Origin: Rhodococcus qingshengii
GTDB lineage: Bacteria; Actinomycetota; Actinomycetes; Mycobacteriales; Mycobacteriaceae
DNA length: 64,000 nucleotides
NCBI RefSeq assembly: GCF_021025955.1
Contig: NZ_JAJNCL010000012.1
Coordinates: 1-64,000, forward strand
Direction of reading: 5' to 3'
Shown here in pieces: positions 36,023-46,271 of the stretch. The notes below the pieces were generated by a model. The model searched no databases and was not told the DNA's origin. It saw only the letters and a list, made by a program, of their open reading frames with translations. The position numbers and the translations under genes are program-made. How positions within the stretch are numbered: the first letter of the stretch is position 1; every line of letters begins with the position of its first letter.

Positions 36023-37414
36023 GTGAACAGCGACGCCGCGACGCAGGATGGCCTCAAGCGAGGGCTGACAGCGCGCCACATCCGCTTCATCGCCCTCGGA
36101 TCAGCCATCGGAACCGGACTTTTCTACGGCAGCGCCGAGGCCATCAAACGAGCCGGCCCGTCGGTGCTCCTGGCCTACCTGATCGGCGGTATCGCGGTCT
36201 ACCTGGTGTTGCGAGCGCTCGGCGAGATGGCGGTCCGTAACCCGGTTTCCGGTTCGTTCAGCGAGTACGCGAACAAGCACCTCGGACCACTCGCCGGTTT
36301 CATGACCGGGTGGACGTACACGTTCGAGATGGTGATCGTGTGCCTCGCCGACGTCACCGCCTTCGGCCTATACATGCAGTTCTGGTTCCCGGACGTACCG
36401 AGATGGATCTGGGTTCTGGCTGTCGTCTTCTTCATCGGCGCGATAAACCTGTTGAGCGTCAAGGTGTTCGGCGAACTGGAATTCTGGTTCACGCTCGTGA
36501 AGATCACCGCCATCGTCGCGATGATCGCCGGGGGCATCGCGATCATCGTGTTCGGATTCGGCGTTCACGACACCGATGCCGGAATCAGCCACCTCTGGTC
36601 GGACGGCGGGTTCTTCGCGACGGGCTTCGGCGGATTCGTCGCGTGCTTTGCGATCGTGATGTTCGCGTTCGGTGGCACCGAGATCATCGGTATCACCGCG
36701 GGCGAAGCCGAGGATCCGGCGCAGACCATCAGGAAAGCCGTCAACACTGTCCCGGTGCGCATCATTCTCTTCTACATCTGCACCCTGGCTGTCATCATGG
36801 CGATCATTCCGTGGCAGACCATCAACTCCGACAACAGCCCGTTCGTCCAGATCTTCGAGAATCTCGGATTGGGAACGGCCGCTTCGATCCTCAACATCGT
36901 TGTCATCACCGCGGCCCTGTCGGCCATCAACAGCGACGTCTTCGGTGCCGGTCGCATGATGTTCGGGATGTCGCACGCCGGCCAGGCTCCACAGGTGATG
37001 AAGAGAGTCTCCGCCAACGGTGTTCCGTGGATGACCGTTGTCATCATGACCGTTGCCCTGTTGGTGGGAGTCCTGCTCAACTACCTGATCCCGGACCAGG
37101 TATTCCTCGTCATCGCCTCGCTGGCCACCTTCGCCACGATTTTCGTCTGGATCATGATCCTGCTCTCGCAGTTCCGTTCCCGCGCTCAGATGAGTGCAGA
37201 CGAAACAGCGGCACTGAAGTTTCCAGTGCCGCTGTGGCCGTACGGTCAGATCTTCGCGATCGTGTTCCTGGCTTTTGTCATCGTGTTGCTCGGCGTCATC
37301 GCCGATACCCGAGTTGCCTTGCTCGTCGGTGCCGGATGGCTGGTTCTGCTGACGGGCGCGTACTACAAGTGGGTGAAACCGGCTGTCAGCGCAGCGGATC
37401 GAAGTGGCGCATGA
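36023..37414 (+). CDS. Amino acid permease, APC family
   Basis: A 463-residue, 12-helix transporter of the amino-acid-polyamine-organocation family, close to the GABA/proline/aromatic permease group: [20 protein letters not shown] (the conserved first helix), [12 protein letters not shown] and GEMAV are diagnostic. Substrate is not readable, but the convergent neighbour is a D-amino-acid dehydrogenase, so uptake of an amino acid oxidised by it is likely. GTG at 36023; the last 29 bp overlap the convergent dehydrogenase gene. Confidence 0.85.
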   Translation: MNSDAATQDGLKRGLTARHIRFIALGSAIGTGLFYGSAEAIKRAGPSVLLAYLIGGIAVYLVLRALGEMAVRNPVSGSFSEYANKHLGPLAGFMTGWTYTFEMVIVCLADVTAFGLYMQFWFPDVPRWIWVLAVVFFIGAINLLSVKVFGELEFWFTLVKITAIVAMIAGGIAIIVFGFGVHDTDAGISHLWSDGGFFATGFGGFVACFAIVMFAFGGTEIIGITAGEAEDPAQTIRKAVNTVPVRIILFYICTLAVIMAIIPWQTINSDNSPFVQIFENLGLGTAASILNIVVITAALSAINSDVFGAGRMMFGMSHAGQAPQVMKRVSANGVPWMTVVIMTVALLVGVLLNYLIPDQVFLVIASLATFATIFVWIMILLSQFRSRAQMSADETAALKFPVPLWPYGQIFAIVFLAFVIVLLGVIADTRVALLVGAGWLVLLTGAYYKWVKPAVSAADRSGA

Positions 37415-38639
37415 CGGTTGGCGTCTGAGCGCCGGTCATCGAGTCGGCCACCATCTTTCCGGTCAACGGACCCAGGGCGATTCCCCACATTCCGTGACCA
37501 CCGGCGACGTGCACGCGCGACGAGCGCGTGGCGCCGATCAACGGCAAACCGTCGGTAGTGCACGGCCGTGAGCCCACCCACTCCTCTTCCCGTGCAGTCC
37601 AGTCGATGCCGCTGAGCATCGGCTTGGCTGCATCGATGATCGCCTGCACCCGGCGCGGATCCAGCGGCGCGTCAGGGCTGCGGAATTCCATCATTCCTGC
37701 GACTCGGAAGCGATCGTGCAACGGAGTGCATGCGACGCGCTGGGTGGGGAAATACACAGGGTTCTTGGGGAGGTGCTCGGGCTTGACACTGAAGCTGTAT
37801 CCGCGTCCGGCCTGCACCAGTTTGCGCACACCGAACGGTGCGGCGAGCTTGTTCAAGCGGGCACCACTCGAGATGACTACGGAGTCACCGTCGCGTGAAT
37901 CACCGTGTGCACTGCGAACACTGACTCCGCCGACCCGATCGTCGATCTGCGTGACGTCGAAACCGCTGACGATTTCTCCACCACGTTCACGAACCGCGTC
38001 CGCCAACGAGTTCACGAACAATGGGGGATCGATGAAACGCTGATTACGCAGACGCAAACCGGCTTTCACACCCTGGCCGAGTGAAGGCTCGAGCGAATGA
38101 ATCGCGTCGTAGTCGAGGAGGTCGAAGTCGACCTCGCCGCCGGCAGCTTCGACGTGATGGAACTCGTCCACCAAGGTCTGTCGGTCCTTCTCGGACGCAA
38201 ACGCGGCGAGGAAAGGATCGGCCAGGCGGGTCAGCTCTCGAACGCCACCGTCGGCGAGTTCGTCGTACGCGCCCAAGGCTGTTCGGTTGACCTCGGTGTA
38301 GACCGACATCGCTTCCTGCCACTTCGACGGAGTGCAGTGGCGCGCGAACCCGACCAGGAACCGAATCAGCTTCAGATCGGTGGTGAGTGGCACGTACACC
38401 GGTGACGACGGGCTGAGCATCGCGCGCAAGCCGTATTGGAGCACTGCGGGTTCGGGCAGCGGAAGCGTCAATGCGGGGGCCAGCCAACCGGCGTTGCCCC
38501 AGCTCGCGTCGGCCGCGACGCCGTCGCGATCGACGACGGTGACCTCGACTCCACGTTCCTGCAAGAACCAGGCCGTCGACAATCCGACAACACCCGCACC
38601 GACCACGACCACACGATCGGGGCTTTGACGAGTTCCCAT
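37386..38639 (-). CDS. D-amino-acid dehydrogenase-like FAD oxidoreductase
   Basis: A 417-residue DadA-type flavoenzyme. The N-terminal dinucleotide-binding loop is [17 protein letters not shown], and the C-terminal [19 protein letters not shown] is the conserved FAD-binding end of the family. Such enzymes deaminate D-amino acids to 2-keto acids. ATG at 38639 has AAGGAG 8 nt upstream. It is convergent with the permease and lies 156 bp from the end of the PucR-type regulator gene, in the same orientation as that gene. Confidence 0.88.
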   Translation of the reverse strand: MGTRQSPDRVVVVGAGVVGLSTAWFLQERGVEVTVVDRDGVAADASWGNAGWLAPALTLPLPEPAVLQYGLRAMLSPSSPVYVPLTTDLKLIRFLVGFARHCTPSKWQEAMSVYTEVNRTALGAYDELADGGVRELTRLADPFLAAFASEKDRQTLVDEFHHVEAAGGEVDFDLLDYDAIHSLEPSLGQGVKAGLRLRNQRFIDPPLFVNSLADAVRERGGEIVSGFDVTQIDDRVGGVSVRSAHGDSRDGDSVVISSGARLNKLAAPFGVRKLVQAGRGYSFSVKPEHLPKNPVYFPTQRVACTPLHDRFRVAGMMEFRSPDAPLDPRRVQAIIDAAKPMLSGIDWTAREEEWVGSRPCTTDGLPLIGATRSSRVHVAGGHGMWGIALGPLTGKMVADSMTGAQTPTVMRHFDPLR

Positions 38640-38795
38640 GACGCACTCCTTCTACAGACTCTGCTCGAACCGAGACGCCGGTCACATCCGGCTCTTCTCT
38701 CAAGCATGAATCGCGGGGGCGGCAAAAGGACTGGCCGTTCGGCCATCGTCGGAGCCGGCTCGTTGTGGATTCGCACAACGTGCCGCCGCGCCTGC

Positions 38796-39941
38796 TCAGC
38801 GAGCGAGTTTGAACTGCAGCATCAGAATCAAGCGGGTGTCGGCGTCGGTCAGGTCGACGCCGCACATCTCCTTGCCTCGACGCAAGCGGTTGCGGAGCGT
38901 GTTGGGGTGAACATGCAGTGCGGCAGAAGAATTCGCCACGTCACCGCCGTGCTCGAGAAAGGCCTTTGCCGTTGCGACCAGATCGCTGCCGTGCTGAGAG
39001 TCGTGCCGTTCGAGGCTTCCGAGTGGCGTGGCGTCGCCGAGTCCGTCGATGATGTCGGCGACATGCAGGGCGAGTACGGAGGCCAACGTGTCCCTCATTC
39101 CCGCGACGGTTCCGCCGGACCGGCCATGACGAAGCGCTCCGAGAACATGGTCGGCGTCCGAGCGTGAAAGATGTGATTCGCTTGCAGACTTCACGGTCCG
39201 GCCGACGGCCACTGCCAGGAATTCGCGACCGCGAGCGCGGGTGAGGAAGTCGGCGGACAATCGGCGAGCGTTGGTCTCGTCGGCCGCGATGACAAGGTAG
39301 ATAGTCTCGGACAGTTGAGCGGCAACGGCGTCGACGGCCAGAGTGTCGAGGTACAAGCTCAAGGACGCGACCAACCCCGCCGGCAGTGGTCCCGCGACGG
39401 TTCCGACGGCGACGACGGTGAGCGGGCCTGCCAACCGCAAGTCGTCTGCGGCACGGAATGCGGGTTCGCCACCGCCGATCAGAGCTTGGACGCGCTGGGA
39501 TTGGCGACGGCGTGTGCTGTCGACCCGGTCACGCTCCGAGGCGATTCTCTCGGCCACGACAGATACCGCGGATCGAAGTATCGATTCCTGTGTGGGCGTC
39601 GGTGATCCGGCCAGTGCGACCCAGATCGAGCCGACGGGGTGATCGTTCTCGCGAACTGCGATAACCAGTCGCGGCGTGATCGCGGGGTCTTCGAGGTCGA
39701 CGTAGATGGGATCGCTCTCTCGGTGAAGCCGATCGAATACTCCTGCATCGGAGAGTAATTGGCGGAATCGGCTGGGTACCTGCCGACCGAGGATCGTGCC
39801 GATGCGAGCTTCGTCCACGGCCTGCTCGCCGCCGGAGTACGCGAGAACCGTCGAGTTCTCGTCCTCGATCGTGACGGGAGCGCCGAGCAATTCGGCCAGA
39901 GAACCGGCAACGGAGAAGAGGTCGTCGTCGCGCAGGTCCAT
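38796..39941 (-). CDS. PucR-type helix-turn-helix regulator
   Basis: A 381-residue regulator. The C-terminus is the PucR/CdaR HTH_30 domain: FLEHGGDVANSSAALHVHPNTLRNRL is the DNA-binding part. The middle is a GGDEF-like or purine-sensing region, and the N-terminus has a small sensor-like segment (LAELLGAPVTIEDENSTVLAY). ATG at 39941 is preferred; the open frame upstream runs into the divergent HAD gene at 40024. It probably controls dadA and the permease in response to an amino acid, an inference from position. Confidence 0.85.
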   Translation of the reverse strand: MDLRDDDLFSVAGSLAELLGAPVTIEDENSTVLAYSGGEQAVDEARIGTILGRQVPSRFRQLLSDAGVFDRLHRESDPIYVDLEDPAITPRLVIAVRENDHPVGSIWVALAGSPTPTQESILRSAVSVVAERIASERDRVDSTRRRQSQRVQALIGGGEPAFRAADDLRLAGPLTVVAVGTVAGPLPAGLVASLSLYLDTLAVDAVAAQLSETIYLVIAADETNARRLSADFLTRARGREFLAVAVGRTVKSASESHLSRSDADHVLGALRHGRSGGTVAGMRDTLASVLALHVADIIDGLGDATPLGSLERHDSQHGSDLVATAKAFLEHGGDVANSSAALHVHPNTLRNRLRRGKEMCGVDLTDADTRLILMLQFKLAR

Positions 39942-40023
39942 GGGTGGGAGCCTACTGAGCGATCGACGGATTTCGGGTTTCGACGCCTCGGCAGGACCTC
40001 GATGGCGAATATAGGCTGGTGCA

Positions 40024-40809
40024 ATGGCCGACATGGAAGGTGTTCTGTTCGATATCGACGGAGTCCTGCTCACGTCCTGGCAGCCGATCGAGGGAGCAGG
40101 GGAAGCAGTACGCGAAGTTCGGCGGCGCGGATTGGCCTGTGGGTTTCTGACCAACACCACCTCGCGCAGTTCGACACTCATCGCGCAGGGGTTGTGCGAC
40201 GCCGGTATCGAGGTGGAGGCGAGCCAGATAGTTACTGCCGCCAGGCTCACGGGGGAGTACGTGCGGGCGACGTACCCGGACGCGAGGGCGTGGGTACTCA
40301 ATCACGGTGACGTGTCCGCCGATCTCGAGGGAATCGAATTCGACGACGCCGATCCCGAGGTCGTGATTCTCGGCGGCGCCGGCCCGGAGTTCACCCACGA
40401 GGCGCTGAGCCGAGTGCTCGAACTACTGCTCGCCGGAGTGCCCGTCGTCGCGATGCACCGCGGGATGATGTGGGAGACCGTAGACGGCCTTCGGATCGAC
40501 ACCGGAACGTACTTGCCCGGCTTCGAGGAAGTGGCGGGTGTAAACATCGCCGCAGTGGGTAAACCGTCTCTCACGGGGTTCCTGACAGCCACGGAGTTGA
40601 TGCATGTCGAACCTGAGGCGACGGTGATGGTCGGCGACGATCTGATCGGGGACGTCCTCTCCTCGCAGCGGGTCGGCCTGACCGGAGTTCTGGTGCGCAC
40701 AGGCAAGTTTCGGCAAACAGTGCTCGACCTCTCGGTTCAGAAGCCCGACCACGTCATCGATTCGGTCGCGGATCTTCCGGCCCTTCTCGGGGTCGTCCTC
40801 GAGGCTTGA
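40024..40809 (+). CDS. HAD-superfamily IIA hydrolase (NagD/LHPP-like)
   Basis: A 261-residue phosphatase. The N-terminal DIDGVLL motif contains the nucleophile Asp10 and Asp12, FLTNTTSRSS is motif II, and KPSLTGFLTA and MVGDDLIGDV supply the Lys and the Asp of motifs III/IV. This HAD-IIA subgroup hydrolyses small phosphomonoesters or pyrophosphate. Start ATG at 40024. It is divergent from the PucR gene and 80 bp upstream of the exported protein gene. Confidence 0.88.
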   Translation: MADMEGVLFDIDGVLLTSWQPIEGAGEAVREVRRRGLACGFLTNTTSRSSTLIAQGLCDAGIEVEASQIVTAARLTGEYVRATYPDARAWVLNHGDVSADLEGIEFDDADPEVVILGGAGPEFTHEALSRVLELLLAGVPVVAMHRGMMWETVDGLRIDTGTYLPGFEEVAGVNIAAVGKPSLTGFLTATELMHVEPEATVMVGDDLIGDVLSSQRVGLTGVLVRTGKFRQTVLDLSVQKPDHVIDSVADLPALLGVVLEA

Positions 40810-40889
40810 CCAGGCGGGGGTGACGGACTTCACTCGAGCGGGTACTCTCGCGCCCGAATCCAATGAACTTGTTCCACGAAGGAGTTTCT

Positions 40890-41447
40890 ATGCCCTTGAT
40901 CTCGTCAGTCTGGTTCCGCCGCTCATCCTCTCGAGTCAGCGGAGTTTCCAGTAGTCGGTTGGGGGGCCGCCTGGCGAGAACAGGGGCTGTGATGACTGTA
41001 GGTATGGGGCTCGCCGCCGGGCTGGCGCTGACCGGTGCGGGAGCTGCTTCGGCAGCCCCCGTCACGTGTGTCTCGCCGCCGTCGGCCAATGACATCCAGG
41101 TCTCCGAGACCGCGAGCTGCGGCGCGCAGTCCGTCGGAGCCGGCCGTTCGCAGGCCGGTGCCGCCGAGAGCGGTACCGCTGTGAGCGTCGCCGCCGACAA
41201 CGGCTACTCAAATTCATATGCCAACGGCTTCGGAACCGCGCTGGGGGCTTCTCGCGGTAACGGTCAGGCGCAGGCATTTGCACTCGGCGGCGGTATCGCG
41301 CGGGCCGGGGCGGCTGACGGAAATGTCACCTTCGCCATCGCCGGTTACGGGGCGGGCGCTACGGCCGATGCCAACGGCGTCGACTGCGTCGGAGTGCTCT
41401 CGTTTGCGGTCAATTTGAGTAACGGACAGTTCTGCATCGCGGGCTGA
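40890..41447 (+). CDS. Exported Gly/Ala-rich protein (DUF6764-like), unknown function
   Basis: A 185-residue protein with a long basic N-terminal region, then a typical Sec signal peptide ending near AGAASAAP (about residue 58). The mature part is rich in Gly, Ala, Ser and Asn, with repeats such as AADNGYSNSYANGFGTALG, and four Cys residues at both ends (TCVSPPSANDIQVSETASC; DCVG...FCIAG) that could form disulfides. AAGGAG at 40879-40884 sits 5 nt before the ATG at 40890. A similar family of unknown function occurs in related actinobacteria. It directly precedes the CIRCE-controlled groEL2 region. Confidence 0.75.
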   Translation: MPLISSVWFRRSSSRVSGVSSSRLGGRLARTGAVMTVGMGLAAGLALTGAGAASAAPVTCVSPPSANDIQVSETASCGAQSVGAGRSQAGAAESGTAVSVAADNGYSNSYANGFGTALGASRGNGQAQAFALGGGIARAGAADGNVTFAIAGYGAGATADANGVDCVGVLSFAVNLSNGQFCIAG

Positions 41448-41455
41448 GGCTCAAC

Positions 41456-41482
41456 CTTGCACTCGGCACGCTCGAGTGCTAA
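41456..41482 (+). promoter_or_regulatory. CIRCE element 1 (HrcA operator)
   Basis: CTTGCACTC (41456-41464), N9, GAGTGCTAA (41474-41482). The right arm is identical to the CIRCE consensus and the left is close to TTAGCACTC. It lies 239 bp upstream of groEL2. The heat-shock repressor HrcA would bind here. Confidence 0.85.
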
Positions 41483-41490
41483 AAATGCAG

Positions 41491-41517
41491 TTGGCACTCG
41501 CGAACCGTGAGTGCCAG
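41491..41517 (+). promoter_or_regulatory. CIRCE element 2 (HrcA operator)
   Basis: TTGGCACTC (41491-41499), N9, GAGTGCCAG (41509-41517). Arms are mutually complementary over 8 bp with compensated changes from the consensus (GGCACTC/GAGTGCC). Centre-to-centre distance from the first element is 35 bp. Confidence 0.8.
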
Positions 41518-41595
41518 GTCGAGGCAGTGAGACCGGGAACCATAGACACCCCCGGTCGTCCGTCGCGGGCACTGACTAGACCACAGGCGTAGATG

Positions 41596-43346
<1,751 letters not shown>

Positions 43347-43369
43347 GTCCATCTCCACCTAGCTCTCAG

Positions 43370-43403
43370 AGCCCGGCCCACCGTTTGGTGGGCCGGGCTT
43401 TTG
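43370..43403 (+). terminator. groEL2 Rho-independent terminator
   Basis: AGCCCGGCCCACC (43370-43382), loop GTTT, GGTGGGCCGGGCT (43387-43399), then TTT. A 13-bp perfect stem with T-run, 24 bp after the groEL2 stop. Confidence 0.93.
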
Positions 43404-43430
43404 CTTGTCTGGAGACGGCATCCTAACGGC

Positions 43431-43920
43431 GGTCAATCGCATCGGTTCACGACCGTTGGACAAGTTCTTTAGTGCTAAAACTTTAGTGGCAACATATCCA
43501 ACAGATGATTGAATTAAGTAAGGCTTTAGTGTGAAATCAACTAGTTCTTTTGGTGGAAAAATGCAACTAAAATGGACTATTTCCGAAAATCTTCACAAAA
43601 CTGATACATGTTGCAGTGATCTGGGTTACAGTAGTGCGCATCGAGGAGGAAAGTTCCGGTCTGAGGCAATTGAAATGTATCGAAGCAGATGGCTTCATGT
43701 CTATGCCTTTTGGTTTATACAAGTACTATTTTCTATGGGTTGCAAATTTCAATTTCTCGAAATCGTGATTGGAATATTTGCGGGAACGATTCGTTGCTCT
43801 GCGTATATAATGGAATATTTATCTCTGGCGTCTTCGGCCGGGCGGTGAAGCTTATCTAATATTGTTGTTAAATTCTTCACGATACAGGTGAGTTTAATGA
43901 ATGGATCCACTGCGTGTTGA
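43431..43920. other. AT-rich intergenic region, no gene supported
   Basis: This stretch is visibly AT-rich compared with the GC-rich surroundings, with many runs such as TTTAGTGCTAAAACTTTAGT. Open frames in it lack ribosome binding sites and normal codon use. A TATAAT box at 43806-43811 could belong to a promoter for the downstream secreted protein. Such patches in Actinobacteria often bind the silencer Lsr2, which is inference here. Confidence 0.6.
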
Positions 43921-43960
43921 TTAAAGGCCGGAGTGGATGACTGCATCTGTTGCCATATCT

Positions 43961-44055
43961 GACTCGGCTACGAGTCGATGACTTCCACCCGGGATATCCG
44001 CGGGTAGGGGGAACTGACGACACGGAACGCTGCGAGCGTAACCGCGTCGGACAGG
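43961..44055 (+). promoter_or_regulatory. Structured 5' leader of the secreted-protein gene
   Basis: Three successive helices are visible: GACTCG-GCTA-CGAGTC (43961-43976), ACCCG...CGGGT (around 43987-44005), and a longer imperfect one (about 44013-44055) in which CTG..GAC.CGG pairs with CCG.GTC..CAG around the inner hairpin AACGCT-GCG-AGCGT. It ends about 30 nt before the ribosome binding site at 44086. No known riboswitch family was recognised. Confidence 0.45.
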
Positions 44056-44098
44056 CAGTTCGATCAAACCGCCTTACGAGGAAATAGGAGTGAAGAAC

Positions 44099-44788
44099 AT
44101 GACTGTATCACTGGCGCGACGTACTACGATTGGTCTCGCAGCTGTAGCTGCATCAGCAGGTTTGGTGTTCGCGGCCGTTGCTCCGGCGTCGGCAACAGCG
44201 GGGCCCACGACAACAAGCTTTAAGAACGCGTGTTGGGCCGGTTCACCTGGAAATGTTGCGCAGTTGGAAAACCTTTCTGTCACCGTTGACCACACGGTCG
44301 TTGCGCCGGCCGGTCAGCCGAATACCTACACAATCCAATTCGGGGACCAGACTACGCCGAGCTCGTTCCCGGGTTACACTTTCAAGGGATTGAGTGATAT
44401 TCAGTACAAGCTCTCGTATAATACCGCGACGTTGACAAGCGCGACCAAGACGAGTTCGGGTACGAATATCAGTTCGGGTAGTCCTACTGTTTCGGCTTCA
44501 GGCGGAATTATTACTCTTGGGAAGTTTGGAGTCGGCCCGAGCACGACATTCAAGGCACCTCAGATCACCGTTGTGACGACGTCTCCGGTGTTCGATGTAA
44601 AACTCTCTACTTCGGGAACCGCAGCCGAGTTCGGTAACTTTGCGAATAACTACTTCAGCTTCAAGGCGAACGGAGTAGCCGTTGTGATTCCAGTCAGTGC
44701 ATCTACCTCTTGTGTTCCGTCTGACGACATCACGGGGGCGGTTGGAAGTTACCCGGCACTCAATGCGGGCGCCGGCACGCTTCACTAA
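44099..44788 (+). CDS. Secreted beta-rich protein of unknown function
   Basis: A 229-residue protein with a Sec signal peptide (MTVSLARRTTIGLAAVAASA, continuing to cleavage near ASATA, about residue 34). The mature part is Ser/Thr/Gly-rich and probably all beta, with Cys at the start (NACWAG) and near the end (TSCVPSDD) that could form one disulfide. ATG at 44099 is used because AGGAG lies 8 nt upstream; the GTG at 44090 overlaps that site. Codon use is less GC-biased than neighbours. It resembles no family I can name with certainty. It sits before the small-ORF array on the same strand. Confidence 0.75.
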   Translation: MTVSLARRTTIGLAAVAASAGLVFAAVAPASATAGPTTTSFKNACWAGSPGNVAQLENLSVTVDHTVVAPAGQPNTYTIQFGDQTTPSSFPGYTFKGLSDIQYKLSYNTATLTSATKTSSGTNISSGSPTVSASGGIITLGKFGVGPSTTFKAPQITVVTTSPVFDVKLSTSGTAAEFGNFANNYFSFKANGVAVVIPVSASTSCVPSDDITGAVGSYPALNAGAGTLH

Positions 44789-45501
44789 CATTGGATGCTC
44801 TGCCTCCGTCGTGAATTAGTCCAATTGGTCGCGGCGGTGATATGCGGCGAGAACGTGGCCGTCCGTGCAAATTGGCACAGGCGGTCACGTCTCTCGGTCA
44901 GCTGTGGTGCGCGACTGTGGACTTGGTTTCCTCCACAGACATTCCTGTGCTCAGATCATTTGGTGATCCAGCAACGTGATTCAATCTTATTGGCAGTCAT
45001 AGCCGTTCGGACTTGTATGGTTGAGGGCTAGCACTTTTGTCGGTGCGCCGGAGTTGAAACGTCCTCTAGTACTAGTACTTTCGCGGGATGGTTTCACCTT
45101 CGGATTGCGTAGTCGAACGGTATTGGTAGACAGATCGATTGCACTCGTCGGCAGATACGTTGCAGTGTGTAGTGCCGCGTTACCCAAGCTATTGAGTGCG
45201 GTGTGTTGATGGACTTCAGTAGAAATTGTGGCCGGATCGGGCCCGCGACCTGCAAAAATGGAACAGGTTTCAGAAAGCTTCAAAATGTTTAGCCGAAAGT
45301 TCCCCAAATCGGGCTCTTCTGCACTACCTTGATGTCACCCCACAGCCGCGAAAGGGCGCGTACGCCCCGAAGAATATCGGTTACCTGGTTTGCAAAATCT
45401 TTCTCTTTGCTGCTCGGACCAGTTCTTTGTGGGCTACTGCAAGCGGTCCGATGTAAACGTCCTATGAGTAAACCAAGACCTACGAAAGGGTGGGAATCAG
45501 T
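44789..45501. other. Intergenic region before the small-ORF array
   Basis: About 0.7 kb with no gene I can support. It ends with a 13-codon open frame at 45464-45505 (ATG to TGA) whose stop overlaps the first small ORF as ATGA; this may be a leader peptide. A 10-bp palindrome CTAGTACTAG lies near 45067. The promoter of the array is presumably in this region, but no clear -35/-10 pair was found. Confidence 0.4.
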
Positions 45502-45633
45502 ATGATCGTCATGTTCCTCCAAGCGACTGCGCAATTGTTCACCGATCTGCTGGCCAACACATGGAGCGGGTCGATGCTGCCGGGCGTAGAGGCCGGCACA
45601 GGCTCGTTGGTATCCGCTATCGAACTCAGCTGA
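45502..45633 (+). CDS. Small ORF 1, candidate PorA/PorH-like peptide (43 aa)
   Basis: A 43-codon frame beginning MIVMFLQATAQLFTDLLANT. The N-terminal half is an amphipathic helix with hydrophobic residues every three to four positions; the C-terminal half is Gly/Ser/Ala-rich with a final SAIELS. There is no signal peptide, as in corynebacterial PorA and PorH. A GGTGGGA site lies 6 nt before the ATG. It is the first of five small same-strand frames within 0.9 kb, between groEL2 and ppk2. That it is expressed is inferred from the ribosome binding site and the repeated arrangement. Confidence 0.5.
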   Translation: MIVMFLQATAQLFTDLLANTWSGSMLPGVEAGTGSLVSAIELS

Positions 45634-45680
45634 TCGATAGTTTCAATTTCCGAGGATCTTTCTGACAGTGGGAGTGAATG

Positions 45681-45818
45681 ATGGGTAGTTTGGGATCGGT
45701 CGCTGATGTGCTCGAAGGCGAAATGGGAGGGTTGATCAAGTCGGTCATTGCGGGCATCATTTTCGCGCCGATAATGTCGTCGATCGACCTGGGGTGGCAG
45801 GTTCCCCCTCTGCCGTAA
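45681..45818 (+). CDS. Small ORF 2, candidate PorA/PorH-like peptide (45 aa)
   Basis: A 45-codon frame, the same length as C. glutamicum PorA. It starts MGSLGSVADVLEGEMGGLIK and continues with a hydrophobic helix (SVIAGIIFAPIM) and a Pro-rich end. GGGAG lies 6 nt before the ATG at 45681; an adjacent ATG at 45678 would be too close to the site. No signal peptide is present, and the overall charge is acidic. Function as a channel-forming peptide is inference from size and locus. Confidence 0.5.
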   Translation: MGSLGSVADVLEGEMGGLIKSVIAGIIFAPIMSSIDLGWQVPPLP

Positions 45819-45931
45819 TTCGGAATCGTCAAGACCCGCGTGTTTGGATAACGGCCACGCAGATCTGATGGACTCCGCTGTTTTTCTTTTCGAAACCCGA
45901 ACGAACGAATTCCAAGGAGTGTGTAAGTACA

Positions 45932-46126
45932 GTGGATACAGCAAGTTTGATCGACGCGGTCGGCAGTATTGACGCGAACTCGGTCCAGTTGCCTTTGGCG
46001 GCTCTCAAGGGAATTATCGAGGGAGTTTTCGCAGCTATCTCTTCTTTCATTGAACTGGGTGTCACAGGATCCGCTGCGTCAGCCGGATCGATCCAATCCG
46101 GCCTCGGCTCCATAGCCGGCACCTAA
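45932..46126 (+). CDS. Small ORF 3, candidate PorH-like peptide (64 aa)
   Basis: A 64-codon frame beginning at GTG (45932): MDTASLIDAVGSIDANSVQL, then a strongly hydrophobic central helix (AALKGIIEGVFAAISSFIELG) and a Gly/Ser/Ala-rich tail. AAGGAG (45914-45919) lies 12 nt upstream, rather far. Acidic, no signal peptide, no Cys. It is the longest of the set and nearest in size to PorH (57 residues). Confidence 0.5.
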   Translation: MDTASLIDAVGSIDANSVQLPLAALKGIIEGVFAAISSFIELGVTGSAASAGSIQSGLGSIAGT

Positions 46127-46144
46127 TCCGAAGAGGAGAAAGAA

Positions 46145-46255
46145 ATGTTGAACGGATCATTGACGTACCTGTCCGATCTCGTCAATTTCGGGTCGGTTGA
46201 TCTCGTGGGCACGATCGGGAAATACCTGAACGCGCTTTCGTCCTTCCCAGTGTGA
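46145..46255 (+). CDS. Small ORF 4, candidate PorA/PorH-like peptide (36 aa)
   Basis: A 36-codon frame starting MLNGSLTYLSDLVNFGSVDL. The hydrophobic residues fall on one helical face for most of its length. GAGGAG sits 6 nt before the ATG, the best site in the array. It starts 18 bp after ORF 3. Several Ser and Thr residues would be available for O-acylation. Confidence 0.55.
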   Translation: MLNGSLTYLSDLVNFGSVDLVGTIGKYLNALSSFPV

Positions 46256-46271
46256 TGAAAGGAAATGCACA

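Noticed and set aside
43531-43848. A 105-codon frame in the AT-rich patch
   Set aside because: No ribosome binding site and atypical composition; the patch is better explained as regulatory or remnant DNA.
43961-44055. c-di-AMP (ydaO) riboswitch
   Set aside because: Located before a secreted protein as expected, but the conserved loop sequences of that class are not present.
44795-45031. A 78-codon frame after the secreted protein gene
   Set aside because: Cys/Arg-rich product with no support from ribosome binding site or homology.
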